DNA of 36,163 bases from Ktedonobacterales bacterium (GTDB taxonomy: Bacteria > Chloroflexota > Ktedonobacteria > Ktedonobacterales > JADMIN01), in the NCBI GenBank assembly GCA_025935195.1, contig JAICVS010000029.1, positions 1 to 36,163 of the forward strand, read 5' to 3'. The notes under the pieces were generated by a model. It was given only the letters and a program-made list of their open reading frames with translations. It ran no database searches and was not told the origin of the DNA. This document shows positions 1 to 7,680 of the stretch, one piece after another (within the stretch, counting starts at the first letter, position 1; every line of letters starts with the position of its first letter). The position numbers and the translations under genes are program-made.

Positions 1-1097
1 AGGTCGGCGCGGCGGGCCTGGTAGTCGTGGAAGTACGAGTCCGAGTGCGTCTCGCGGTAGCGGTTCTCCGAGGGACTCCAGCACTCGATGTCGTAGCCCT
101 TGACTTTGGCGTCGCCCAGGTCGCCGGTGCAAATGTTGAGCACACGATAGGGTAGCTCCAGCGCGCGCGCCAGTTCCTCGGCGTTCGACAGCAGCTCCTC
201 GTGCCAGCGCACCGACTCCTCGTGGTCGGCGCGGCAGATCACGTACTGCTCCACCTTCTCGAACTGGTGGACACGCATGATGCCCTTCGTGTCCTTGCCG
301 TAGGTGCCGGCCTCGCGGCGGAAGCAGGGCGACCACGCCACGTAGCGGATGGGCAGGTCTTGCTCGCGCAGAATCTCGCCGCTGTGCATGCCGGTGATCG
401 AGACCTCGGCGGTGCCGACGAGAAAAAGCTCGTCCTCCGGCAGGGCGTAGGTCTGCTCACGTCCGCGCGGGAACTGGCTGTTGCCGATGAAGGCGAACTC
501 CTTCGCCATCGCGGGAACGCTGAGCGCGGTGAAGCCCTTGCGCGTGATGCGGCCCAGCGCGAACTGCAACAGCGCGATCTCCAGGTGGACGGCGTCGCCT
601 TTGAGGATGTAGCTGCGCGAGCCGGCGACCTTGACGCCGCGCTCCAGGTCGAGCAGGTCCGCGCCGCGCATCAGCGTGACGTGGTCGAGCGACTCGAAGT
701 CGAAAATGGGCGGCTCGCCCCAGCGCTTGATCTCCTCGTTATCCTCTTCGCCCTCGCCCTCCGGCACCGTCGCGTCCGGGATGTTGGGAACGAGCAGCCA
801 CAGCGCGCGCAGACTCCCCTCCAGCTCGCGCTCGCGTGGCTCCAGCGCCTTCAGCGCGGCGGCGACCTCGCGCCCGCGCGCGATGACACGCTCGCGCGCC
901 GCTTTATCGCTGCCGGCCTGGCGCATCTCTTTGTTCAGGCGGTTCTGCTCGGCGCGCAGCTCCTCGGCCTGGCGGCGTGTGGCGCGCAGCTCGGCGTCCA
1001 CGGCCAGCAGTGCATCCACGTCCACGGACGTCTTGCGGCGGCGGGCCACGTCTTTGATCAGATCGGGATGCTCGCGGATGAAGGTCAGGTCCAGCAT
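1..1097 (-). CDS. serS: Seryl-tRNA synthetase, C-terminus cut by window edge
   Basis: Class II aminoacyl-tRNA synthetase that charges tRNA-Ser with serine in the cytoplasm. The start is the ATG at 1097, preceded by an AAAGAGG ribosome site seven bases upstream, giving the typical opening MLDLTFIREHPDLIKD. Residues 1 to about 110 form the usual N-terminal antiparallel coiled-coil arm that contacts the long variable arm of tRNA-Ser (Arg/Glu/Lys-rich, RATRRQAEELRAEQNRLN). The catalytic core follows, with the class II motif 2 stretch FRREAGTYGKDTKG and the HQFEKVEQY segment. About 365 codons are present; motif 3 and the last 50-70 residues lie outside the window. Expression is very likely controlled by the serine T-box leader directly upstream. 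Identity is certain from the conserved core. Confidence 0.97.
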   Translation of the reverse strand, partial: MLDLTFIREHPDLIKDVARRRKTSVDVDALLAVDAELRATRRQAEELRAEQNRLNKEMRQAGSDKAARERVIARGREVAAALKALEPRERELEGSLRALWLLVPNIPDATVPEGEGEEDNEEIKRWGEPPIFDFESLDHVTLMRGADLLDLERGVKVAGSRSYILKGDAVHLEIALLQFALGRITRKGFTALSVPAMAKEFAFIGNSQFPRGREQTYALPEDELFLVGTAEVSITGMHSGEILREQDLPIRYVAWSPCFRREAGTYGKDTKGIMRVHQFEKVEQYVICRADHEESVRWHEELLSNAEELARALELPYRVLNICTGDLGDAKVKGYDIECWSPSENRYRETHSDSYFHDYQARRAD

Positions 1098-1464
1098 GTG
1101 ATACCTCTTTCGGAATATACGCGCCCGGCGGTGAAAGGGCCGGAACACGCGGCCAGCGCCGCCCATCGCGAAGGACGGACGGCGCTGGAATCCGTGGTGC
1201 CACCTGCGTTCGCCGCTCCGCATCCCATCTATTCCCGCATGGGACGCTGAAGCGGCCTCGACCGCCCGCTAACGCTGGGCCGCGTCCCGTCTTGGCGCGT
1301 TGCCGGCAGAGAGAGCCGGGCGCGGTTGGGCGGGAGGCTGGCGAGGGGATGCGGGCCGCACGTGTACCGCGTCGCATCGTCCCGCGGCTTTCTGCAAGCG
1401 CGCGGCGGCCTGTGTGTCTCGCCTATCGCCGTATTTCGTCTGTTCGTCGTGTTGTTGTCGTATC
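1098..1464 (-). promoter_or_regulatory. Serine T-box riboswitch leader of serS
   Basis: The leader RNA (minus strand, about 365 nt) carries the T-box core AGGTGGCACCACGG (1194-1206 region), close to the family consensus AGGGTGGNACCGCG. The UGGC tetranucleotide fits the GCCA end of tRNA-Ser, whose discriminator base is G. Stem I can be drawn with base GGCGAG (1423-1418) pairing CUCGCC (1345-1340) and an upper helix GGCCGC (1410-1405) pairing GCGGCC (1359-1354). The internal loop between them contains UCC (1349-1347), a serine codon, as candidate specifier. A stem III hairpin (GCGTCCCAT / ATGGGATGC) sits just before the T-box. GGAGCGGCG (1219-1211) can pair with CGCCGUCC, which is also the 5' arm of the downstream terminator, so antiterminator and terminator exclude each other. 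The fold is by eye and unmodelled. Confidence 0.88.
1153..1188 (-). terminator. T-box-controlled terminator or sequestering hairpin
   Basis: A 12-bp stem (CCAGCGCCGTCC with GGGCGGCGCTGG, one G-U pair) lies between the T-box core and the serS ribosome site. There is no run of U after it, so it may be a non-canonical terminator or act by another route. Its 5' arm is shared with the predicted antiterminator. Confidence 0.7.
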
Positions 1465-1470
1465 GCGCTC

Positions 1471-1500
1471 ATGGTACGGCGCGGCTGGCCGCCGCGTCAA
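1471..1500 (-). promoter_or_regulatory. Promoter of serS leader
   Basis: -35 TTGACG (1500-1495) and -10 TACCAT (1476-1471) with an 18-bp spacer, predicting a start near 1464. The TGA stop of the upstream hypothetical gene (1499-1497) lies inside the -35 hexamer. Confidence 0.55.
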
Positions 1501-2114
1501 GCGGCGAGGGGCGAGCTGGCCGGGGCCGCTGTGGCGGCCGGAAGGCGTGGCGCGCGCAGGTCGGCCAGGACGGCGTCAATGCCGCACCAGACCTGATCGC
1601 GGCGGGGAACGGCGAGCGCGGCGGCCACAGGCGCGGGCGGCTGCGGCTCGTCGTCGTGGCGGTCGCGCCCGCGCAGCCACTCGCGCGCGGCCTCGGCCCA
1701 GACCTCGGCGGTGTCACGACCCGACGCGCGTGCCGCGTCGTCCATCATGCGCAACAGCAGCGCGGACATGCGCAGGGTGGTGATGGGGATGGTGGACAGC
1801 GGTGCGCTCTCCACGGGGGGAGGCTGCTCGGCATCGCCCGCACGCGCGGCGGCCCAGCGCCAGGAGCGGCCGGCGGACGCGGCGCCCAGATTTACGGGAA
1901 CAGGGTCGGGACGAGGGAGCGCGGGCCGTGAGCGCCACTCCACCACTTCCGTCGTTGCCGTCATTTCCGCCAGATACGGCGACGGCGTGCCGTTGCGCGG
2001 GATAAAACGTCGTGTGGACGACGGGCGGGCTATGATACGCCGGCCCGCGATGCGTCCGCCCGCGACGCGGCAGGGAGGCTGCCAGGCGTCGCCGGCCGAA
2101 AGGCGCCAGCTCAT
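1497..2114 (-). CDS. Hypothetical protein with ribbon-helix-helix-like segment
   Basis: A 205-residue protein of unknown family. The ATG at 2114 has a strong GAGGAG site seven bases upstream and a sigma70-type promoter at 2157-2185, so the start is well supported. The N-terminal half is low-complexity and rich in Arg, Pro and Ala. Residues about 110-150 (ITTLRMSALLLRMMDDAARA followed by SGRDTAEVWAEAAREWL) have the spacing of an RHH/CopG-like segment: strand, helix, Gly turn, helix. This is a pattern impression, not a family match. The tail is again Ala/Pro-rich. It is transcribed divergently from the Rrf2 regulator. Its TGA stop is part of the serS promoter, so it ends exactly where the serS unit begins. 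It could be a small DNA-binding or antitoxin-like protein. Confidence 0.7.
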   Translation of the reverse strand: MSWRLSAGDAWQPPCRVAGGRIAGRRIIARPSSTRRFIPRNGTPSPYLAEMTATTEVVEWRSRPALPRPDPVPVNLGAASAGRSWRWAAARAGDAEQPPPVESAPLSTIPITTLRMSALLLRMMDDAARASGRDTAEVWAEAAREWLRGRDRHDDEPQPPAPVAAALAVPRRDQVWCGIDAVLADLRAPRLPAATAAPASSPLAA

Positions 2115-2156
2115 CGTAATGCTCCTCTTCTCGACGGGCGATTGAAACTACGTTCC

Positions 2157-2185
2157 ATTTTAGAACATGAACGAACATTTGTCTA
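2157..2185 (-). promoter_or_regulatory. Promoter of the hypothetical gene at 1497-2114
   Basis: -35 TAGACA (2185-2180) and -10 TAAAAT (2162-2157) separated by 17 bp, about 45 bp upstream of the ATG. Confidence 0.6.
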
Positions 2186-2196
2186 GAGTGCAACGA

Positions 2197-2216
2197 GAAG
2201 TACTTGCCGGTACTTC
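2197..2216. promoter_or_regulatory. Inverted repeat, candidate operator in divergent region
   Basis: Perfect 7-bp inverted repeat GAAGTAC (2197-2203), 6-bp spacer, GTACTTC (2210-2216), immediately upstream of the minus-strand promoter. It lies in the divergent interval between the hypothetical gene and the Rrf2 regulator, where an autoregulatory site would be expected. A related pair (TACTTC/GAAGTA) occurs at 16781-16799. Confidence 0.4.
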
Positions 2217-2239
2217 CGTCGTACCTGAGGAGGGCAGTA

Positions 2240-2269
2240 TTGCCAAAAGGTCGCAACAGGATACATACT
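2240..2269 (+). promoter_or_regulatory. Possible promoter of the Rrf2 regulator
   Basis: TTGCCA (2240-2245) and CATACT (2264-2269) with an 18-bp spacer. A second choice is TTGACA at 2282-2287, but it lacks a good -10. Either leaves a leader of about 80-120 nt before the ATG at 2393. Confidence 0.3.
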
Positions 2270-2392
2270 GCATAGAGATTGTTGACAACGGCGATGCACA
2301 TCCTTGAAGATGGGCGGAGCGTGCGCGCGAGCGAGCGGATCCCGAGCGGATGCCGGCACACGCCGCGACAGATACTCAGGTGAGGAAACGAC

Positions 2393-2836
2393 ATGCGAGT
2401 GACGATGAAGGGTGACTACGGGCTGCGCGCGATGATCGATCTGGCGGCCCACTACGGGCGCGGCCCAGTGCCCAGCGCCGAGATCGCGGCGCGACAACAC
2501 GTGCCGGAGCACTTTCTGGATCAGCTCCTGATCACGCTGCGGCGCGCGGGGCTGCTCAAAAGCCAGCGCGGGCCGCAGGGCGGCCACATGCTGGCGCGTC
2601 CGCCGGCTCAGATCACCATACTGGACGTGATTCGCGCGCTGGAGGGCAAGGCCGCGCCGATGGAGCCCCTGCCGCGTCTCGACTCGCGCCAGGCCACGGC
2701 AGGCCTCGCACTGCGCGAGGTGTGGGAGCAGGTAGAGGAGTACGCGGTGAGCCGGCTCGCCGCGACGACGCTGGAGCAGCTCGCCGAGCGACACCAGGCT
2801 CCAGCGGAGGAAAAAGAGGCCATGTATTATATTTGA
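2393..2836 (+). CDS. Rrf2-family transcriptional regulator (CymR/CysR-like)
   Basis: A 147-residue winged-helix regulator. The family opening MRVTMKGDYGLRAMIDLA is followed by a recognition-helix region (SAEIAARQHVPEHFLDQLL) and the wing (GLLKSQRGPQGGHMLARPP). The IscR/NsrR three-cysteine cluster is absent: the protein has no cysteine at all, so it should not bind an Fe-S cluster. That places it nearer the CymR/CysR type, which senses sulfur status. A GAGG ribosome site (GGTGAGGAAACGAC) precedes the ATG. The next gene is cysteine synthase; in Bacillus, CymR forms a complex with CysK and represses sulfur genes, so control of the adjacent cysK is the natural reading. The gene's TGA stop lies inside the -35 box of the cysK promoter. 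Confidence 0.9.
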   Translation: MRVTMKGDYGLRAMIDLAAHYGRGPVPSAEIAARQHVPEHFLDQLLITLRRAGLLKSQRGPQGGHMLARPPAQITILDVIRALEGKAAPMEPLPRLDSRQATAGLALREVWEQVEEYAVSRLAATTLEQLAERHQAPAEEKEAMYYI

Positions 2837-2860
2837 CTTAGTTGATACAGTTGCTATACT
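2833..2860 (+). promoter_or_regulatory. Promoter of cysK
   Basis: -35 TTGACT (2833-2838), 16-bp spacer, -10 TATACT (2855-2860) inside the extended motif TGCTATACT. The spacer contains GTTGATACAGTT (2841-2852), a candidate regulator site because a near-identical 12-mer recurs at 7355-7366. The upstream gene's stop codon overlaps the -35. Confidence 0.65.
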
Positions 2861-2952
2861 ATCCCTTGTGGCGTGACGGTGCCGAGGCGCGGCGGCGCGG
2901 GGCTGTCGCGAGCGAGTCGCGCGGACGGAACGGACATGAAAGAGGGAAGGCC

Positions 2953-3888
2953 ATGCCTCGCTGGGCGAACGATGCGACCGAATTGATTGGGCATACGCCG
3001 CTGGTGCGGCTCAACCGTGTCGTGCCCCAGGGGGCGACGGTGCTGGCGAAGCTGGAGGCGTTCCAGCCGGGCTACAGCGTGAAGGACCGCATCGCGGTCA
3101 GCATGATCAAGGACGCCGAGAGCGCCGGCACGCTCAAGCCTGGCGCGACGATCATCGAGCCAACGAGCGGCAACACCGGCATCGGGCTGGCCTGGGTGGC
3201 AGCGGCGCGCGGCTACAATTGTATCCTGGTCATGCCGGACTCGGTCAGCATGGAGCGGCGCATGGTGCTCAAACGCCTGGGCGCGCGGGTGGTGCTGACG
3301 CCGGCGGCGGAGCGCATGCCCGGGGCGATTGCCAAGGCCGAGCAACTCTTGGCGGAGACGCCGAGTGGCTGGATACCGCAGCAGTTCGAGAATCCGGCCA
3401 ACCCGGCCATCCATCGTGCCACCACTGCCGAGGAGATCTGGTCCGACACCGAGGGACAGGTGGATGCGCTGGTCTCCGGCATCGGCACCGGCGGCACGCT
3501 GACCGGCGTCGCGCAGGTGATCAAGCCGCGCAAGTCCGGCTTCAAGGCGATTGCCGTCGAGCCGGTCACATCGGCGGTGCTGTCAGGTGGGGTGGCGGGG
3601 CCGACCAAGATTCAGGGCATCGGCGCGGGCTTCGTGCCTGACGTGCTGGAGACCGAGCTGGTTGATGACATCGTGCAGGTGACGGACGGCGACGCCATCG
3701 AGATGGCGCGGCGGCTGGCGCGCGAGGAAGGGCTGCTGGTGGGCATCAGCAGCGGCGCGGCGGCCTGGGCGGCGGCGCAGGTGGCGGCGCGGCCGGAGTA
3801 TCAGGGCAAAGTGATCGTTGCGATCTTCCCCGATCTCTCGGAGCGCTACCAGAGCACCGTGCTCTACGACGACGTGCGCGAGTCGTAG
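2953..3888 (+). CDS. cysK: Cysteine synthase A (O-acetylserine sulfhydrylase)
   Basis: PLP enzyme that makes L-cysteine from O-acetylserine and sulfide in the cytoplasm. I start it at ATG 2953 ([20 protein letters not shown]), with GAGGGAAGG just upstream; an in-frame ATG at 2842 lies upstream but would place the start on the promoter. Residues expected for the family are present: Schiff-base lysine K44 in YSVKDR, the substrate loop [11 protein letters not shown], the phosphate-binding [11 protein letters not shown] and the late GISSGAA. At 311 residues it has the normal length. No serine acetyltransferase gene is nearby. The upstream Rrf2 regulator suggests sulfur-responsive control, possibly by physical contact between the two proteins as for CymR-CysK. 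The stop codon lies in the first unit of a decamer tandem repeat. Confidence 0.96.
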   Translation: MPRWANDATELIGHTPLVRLNRVVPQGATVLAKLEAFQPGYSVKDRIAVSMIKDAESAGTLKPGATIIEPTSGNTGIGLAWVAAARGYNCILVMPDSVSMERRMVLKRLGARVVLTPAAERMPGAIAKAEQLLAETPSGWIPQQFENPANPAIHRATTAEEIWSDTEGQVDALVSGIGTGGTLTGVAQVIKPRKSGFKAIAVEPVTSAVLSGGVAGPTKIQGIGAGFVPDVLETELVDDIVQVTDGDAIEMARRLAREEGLLVGISSGAAAWAAAQVAARPEYQGKVIVAIFPDLSERYQSTVLYDDVRES

Positions 3889-3938
3889 CGAGTCGTAGCG
3901 AGTCGTAGCGAGTCGTAGCGAGTCGTAGCGAGTCGTAG
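3881..3938. repeat. Decamer tandem repeat, 5.8 copies
   Basis: The unit agtcgtagcg is repeated five times exactly (3881-3930) and then for eight more bases. The first unit supplies the cysK TAG stop, so the array starts within the last codons of the gene and extends into the convergent interval. Likely slipped-strand or minisatellite expansion. Confidence 0.95.
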
Positions 3939-3964
3939 ACGGGCGATCTCGTGGCGTTTCACAA

Positions 3965-3993
3965 GCGGCGGCGTGAGCTCTTCGCGCCGCCGC
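3965..3993. terminator. Hairpin between convergent cysK and HAD genes
   Basis: Perfect 9-bp stem GCGGCGGCG / CGCCGCCGC with an 11-nt loop, positioned to end transcription from both sides. Neither strand has a clear U-run, so it is not a textbook intrinsic terminator. Confidence 0.45.
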
Positions 3994-4071
3994 TCGGCCT
4001 GTGTGGAAGGATGCGCATCCGCGCGCGGGAATCCCCGGCCGCGCCGCCAGACGAACCGGCGCGCACGTGCC

Positions 4072-4701
4072 CTAGCCCCGCAGCAGCGCCTCGATCTCGG
4101 CAATCGCCCGCGGCGTGCTGGTGAAGAGGACGGCCTGGAAGCCGCGGGCGCGGGCAGCGTCAACATTCTCCGGGAGGTCGTCGAGGAAGATGATCTCGGC
4201 GGGCGGGATGCCAAGGCGCTCGGAGGCGAGCGCGAAGATGCGTGGATCGGGCTTGCGGACGCCTTCCTCATGCGAGTAGATGGCTAGGTCCACCATCGAG
4301 GTGAAGCCGTAGCGTGCTTCCTCGTGCTCGCGCGCGCCGATGAAGCTGTTGGAGAGGATGGCGGTGCGGTAGCGTGGGCGCAGGCCGCGGAAGTAGGCGA
4401 TCAATTCCTCGTTCGGGTTGCCCATGTAGATATCCCAGAACGCGGCCATGTATTCGTCGAAATCAGCCTGGCTCATGCCCGAGGAGGCGCGGAATCGCGC
4501 GCACCACTCGTCGTAGGTGCAGCGCCCGAACGCACCGTCTGCCGCGATTGCCTCGAAGCACCGCGTGAGATGACCGGCGGGCAGGTCCAGGCGCGCATTC
4601 CACTCCTCGTCGAGGGCTGGAAACCGCGTAGCAGGGTCGCCCCCTTCAGGGATCACTTCGAGGATACCGCCGATATCAAACATCACCGCGCGAATTGGCA
4701 T
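4072..4701 (-). CDS. HAD-superfamily hydrolase (subfamily IA-like)
   Basis: A 209-residue phosphatase- or dehalogenase-like enzyme. HAD motif I is VMFDIGGIL, in which the usual second Asp is replaced by Gly (DxGG); the nucleophile Asp9 is kept, but loss of the general-acid Asp suggests a non-phosphatase or atypical activity. Motif II is ILSNS, motif III the lysine in RKPDPR, and motif IV FLDDLPENV. The helical cap lies between about residues 20 and 100. The start ATG at 4701 follows a GAGGAG-containing leader. It lies downstream of, and on the same strand as, the NHL membrane protein, 94 bp away. The substrate cannot be told from sequence. Confidence 0.88.
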   Translation of the reverse strand: MPIRAVMFDIGGILEVIPEGGDPATRFPALDEEWNARLDLPAGHLTRCFEAIAADGAFGRCTYDEWCARFRASSGMSQADFDEYMAAFWDIYMGNPNEELIAYFRGLRPRYRTAILSNSFIGAREHEEARYGFTSMVDLAIYSHEEGVRKPDPRIFALASERLGIPPAEIIFLDDLPENVDAARARGFQAVLFTSTPRAIAEIEALLRG

Positions 4702-4795
4702 GAAATCTCGCTCCTCACTTCACTCCTCATACTGAATGGAACCAACTCTCCCCCCTTCGCGGGGAACAACTTTTGCCTCTCCGATCGTACAGACA

Positions 4796-6160
4796 TCAGA
4801 CGCGCCGCTCGCCACGCTCCTCGTCGTCCTCGATGCTCCAGTATAGCGCCGTCAGGCGCCCGGCCGGCGTGAACGCCTGCACGGCGCGATTGCCGAAGTC
4901 GGCGACGTACAGGCGCCCTTGGCGGTCGGCGGCCAGCCCGCCCAACTGCCAGAGTTGCCCTACCCCTTGCCCGAACGCGCCCACGTGCCCACACAGGCGC
5001 CCGTCCGCGCAGTAGACGTCGAGGGTGACATTCACGTGATCGCCCACCACCACGCGCCCAGAGGGGAGCGCAACGATGCCGCCGCTGGGAGCCGCCAGCT
5101 GCCACGACGAGGCCACCGCGCCGCTCTGTATATCGAGCGCGAAGATATGCGAGATTGAGAGCGCATAGATACGCCGGCCGTCGGGCGAGACGCTCAGCCC
5201 GCCGATCGCGTCCGGCAGCGACCAGCGCGAGAGCGTCTCGCCATCGGGGGTCAGCGCGAGGATCATGCCGCGCCCATCGGCCAGAAACACGTGATCCGCG
5301 GCCGCCGCGACACAGTCCTGTGACGGCTGAAAGTCCTGTGGGAACGGCCAGCGCGCTTGCAAGTACCCATCCGCACCGAAGCGCAGCATCACGCCGTGCC
5401 TGGGGTCGGGAACATAGAGCCGGTCGCCAGCATCCACCGCCAGGCCGCAAAACTGGAACGGATCGCTCCTGGGCGTCCAGGCCACACCTCCCACCGTCGT
5501 GCCGCTCGCGGTGACACCGGCAGGCAGGCCAATCTGCTCGGGATCGTTGAATGGCCCGGTGGCGCTGAAGCCCGGCCCCGGCGGCCCGAGCAGGCTCGCC
5601 AACCCCGGCCAGAGCTTGGCCCGCAGCGTCCCGTCCGCACCGAAGACGCGGATGACCGACGCGTCCAGGTCGCTCACGTAGAGCGTGCCGTGGCTGTCAA
5701 TGGCGAGACGGTCCGGCTTGAAGTCCACCGTCTGCGGGACGTTGAGCCAGCCGGCAAACGTCAGGCCCACGATGGACGGCACAGACACAGCGACCGCCAT
5801 GCGCCGCTGCCAGCTGCGCGGCAGCCGCAGAACCGTCCAGGCGCCGGCGACCAGCGCCACTGGCAACGCGCGCTGCCCCAGCACGACACTCGCGGACGCC
5901 GAGAACGGGATGGGCTGGCTGAGCACGCACCAGGCAATCGTCAGCCACAAGATCGCCACGCCCGCGACACGGGCGGCGACGGCGATGCGCCAACTGCCGG
6001 GCCAGAGCGCCGCCACCGTTCCGATCAGGATGGCGGCGAGACCCAGCGCGGGCTGTGGCTCGAAGGCGATCAGCGGCGGCAGCGTGAGGCACAAGACGCC
6101 CCCAACCAGCGCCACGGCGAGCACCAACGCGGACGGGAGTAATTTGCTCGTGCGCATCAT
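4796..6160 (-). CDS. Membrane-anchored NHL-repeat beta-propeller protein
   Basis: About 454 residues. The start is ATG 6160 (or the adjacent ATG 6157), with AAGGGCAGGG directly upstream; an in-frame ATG at 6193 has no comparable site. The first 150 residues hold about four hydrophobic helices (for example LPSALVLAVALVGGVLCL and AVAARVAGVAILWLTIAW). The rest is a propeller with NHL-type blades: DRLAIDSHGTLYVSDLDASV, LAVDAGDRLYVPDPRHG, and a final LAADRQGRLYVADFGNRAVQ. Such domains usually bind proteins, nucleic acids or ligands; a catalytic role is not evident. The blades probably face outside the membrane. A promoter with an operator-like palindrome lies at 6265-6292. Function unknown; one of four propeller-type exported or anchored proteins in this window. 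Confidence 0.85.
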   Translation of the reverse strand: MMRTSKLLPSALVLAVALVGGVLCLTLPPLIAFEPQPALGLAAILIGTVAALWPGSWRIAVAARVAGVAILWLTIAWCVLSQPIPFSASASVVLGQRALPVALVAGAWTVLRLPRSWQRRMAVAVSVPSIVGLTFAGWLNVPQTVDFKPDRLAIDSHGTLYVSDLDASVIRVFGADGTLRAKLWPGLASLLGPPGPGFSATGPFNDPEQIGLPAGVTASGTTVGGVAWTPRSDPFQFCGLAVDAGDRLYVPDPRHGVMLRFGADGYLQARWPFPQDFQPSQDCVAAAADHVFLADGRGMILALTPDGETLSRWSLPDAIGGLSVSPDGRRIYALSISHIFALDIQSGAVASSWQLAAPSGGIVALPSGRVVVGDHVNVTLDVYCADGRLCGHVGAFGQGVGQLWQLGGLAADRQGRLYVADFGNRAVQAFTPAGRLTALYWSIEDDEERGERRV

Positions 6161-6264
6161 CCCTGCCCTTACGTGAATGGCGAACCCGCGCATCCAACCA
6201 AAGGCGCGGCTCGCCTGCCCTTCTCAACGCGCGAATCTGAAGCGAACTCTCCTGAGACCAACCT

Positions 6265-6292
6265 GACTGCGCAGTCTTGCGATACTATACCA
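6265..6292 (-). promoter_or_regulatory. Extended -10 promoter with palindrome at the start site
   Basis: TGG-TATAGT (6292-6284) is an extended -10 element without a good -35. A perfect 12-bp palindrome GACTGCGCAGTC (6265-6276) begins where transcription of the NHL protein gene should start, a classic repressor position. Confidence 0.5.
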
Positions 6293-6311
6293 TACGCGCC
6301 GCGAATCGCCA

Positions 6312-7199
<888 letters not shown>

Positions 7200-7680
7200 A
7201 GCCCATCCATCCTTTCTTCGACAGCGTAGCGCATCTCCCGCTCCTTCGACCACCCTGATCGCGTTCAGTCTGGAATAGCGCATTTTTCCTATGCCAGCCG
7301 GCAGACTTGCCAACCGCCCGGCAAATTCGGCATACTAGCCGACGACGTGAGTTCGTTGATGCAGTTTGTCAACATTTCTCGCCCTGGTGGCGAACATCCG
7401 CCGGTTGGGTTGTCTCCACGCCACGGATCGCCTCAATCAGTGTTGAGGCATCCGCGTTCCATGCCCAGACGGCCGGTGTTACACCGCAGCCACCGCGCCG
7501 TTTTTGCATAGTGTGGAGCATCCACCCAGTATTTGTTGAGCCACGTCCGATCCCGCACGTTCCCATATCATGTGTCGCGTGCTCCCGTTCGGGGAGATCG
7601 CGCTGGGAGGAAAGGGGGTCTCGCGTCGCGATCCTTCGGAATCGAAACGTCGGTGGAAGTAGCTGAGGAGGCAAATTGCC
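7200..7680. other. Divergent intergenic region
   Basis: No convincing gene in this 480-bp gap between the epoxide-hydrolase-like gene and the BNR protein gene. It must hold both promoters, but no clear -35/-10 pair stands out. A 12-mer GTTGATGCAGTT (7355-7366) resembles the sequence in the cysK promoter spacer (11 of 12 bases) and is part of a GTTGA...TCAAC inverted repeat (7355-7373). Confidence 0.5.

Noticed and set aside
201-1250. Long plus-strand open frame over serS
   Set aside because: Antisense shadow of serS; Arg/Ala/Leu-rich with no domain, a common result of high G+C coding DNA.
3881-3938. CRISPR array
   Set aside because: The unit is 10 bp without spacers; simple tandem repeat.
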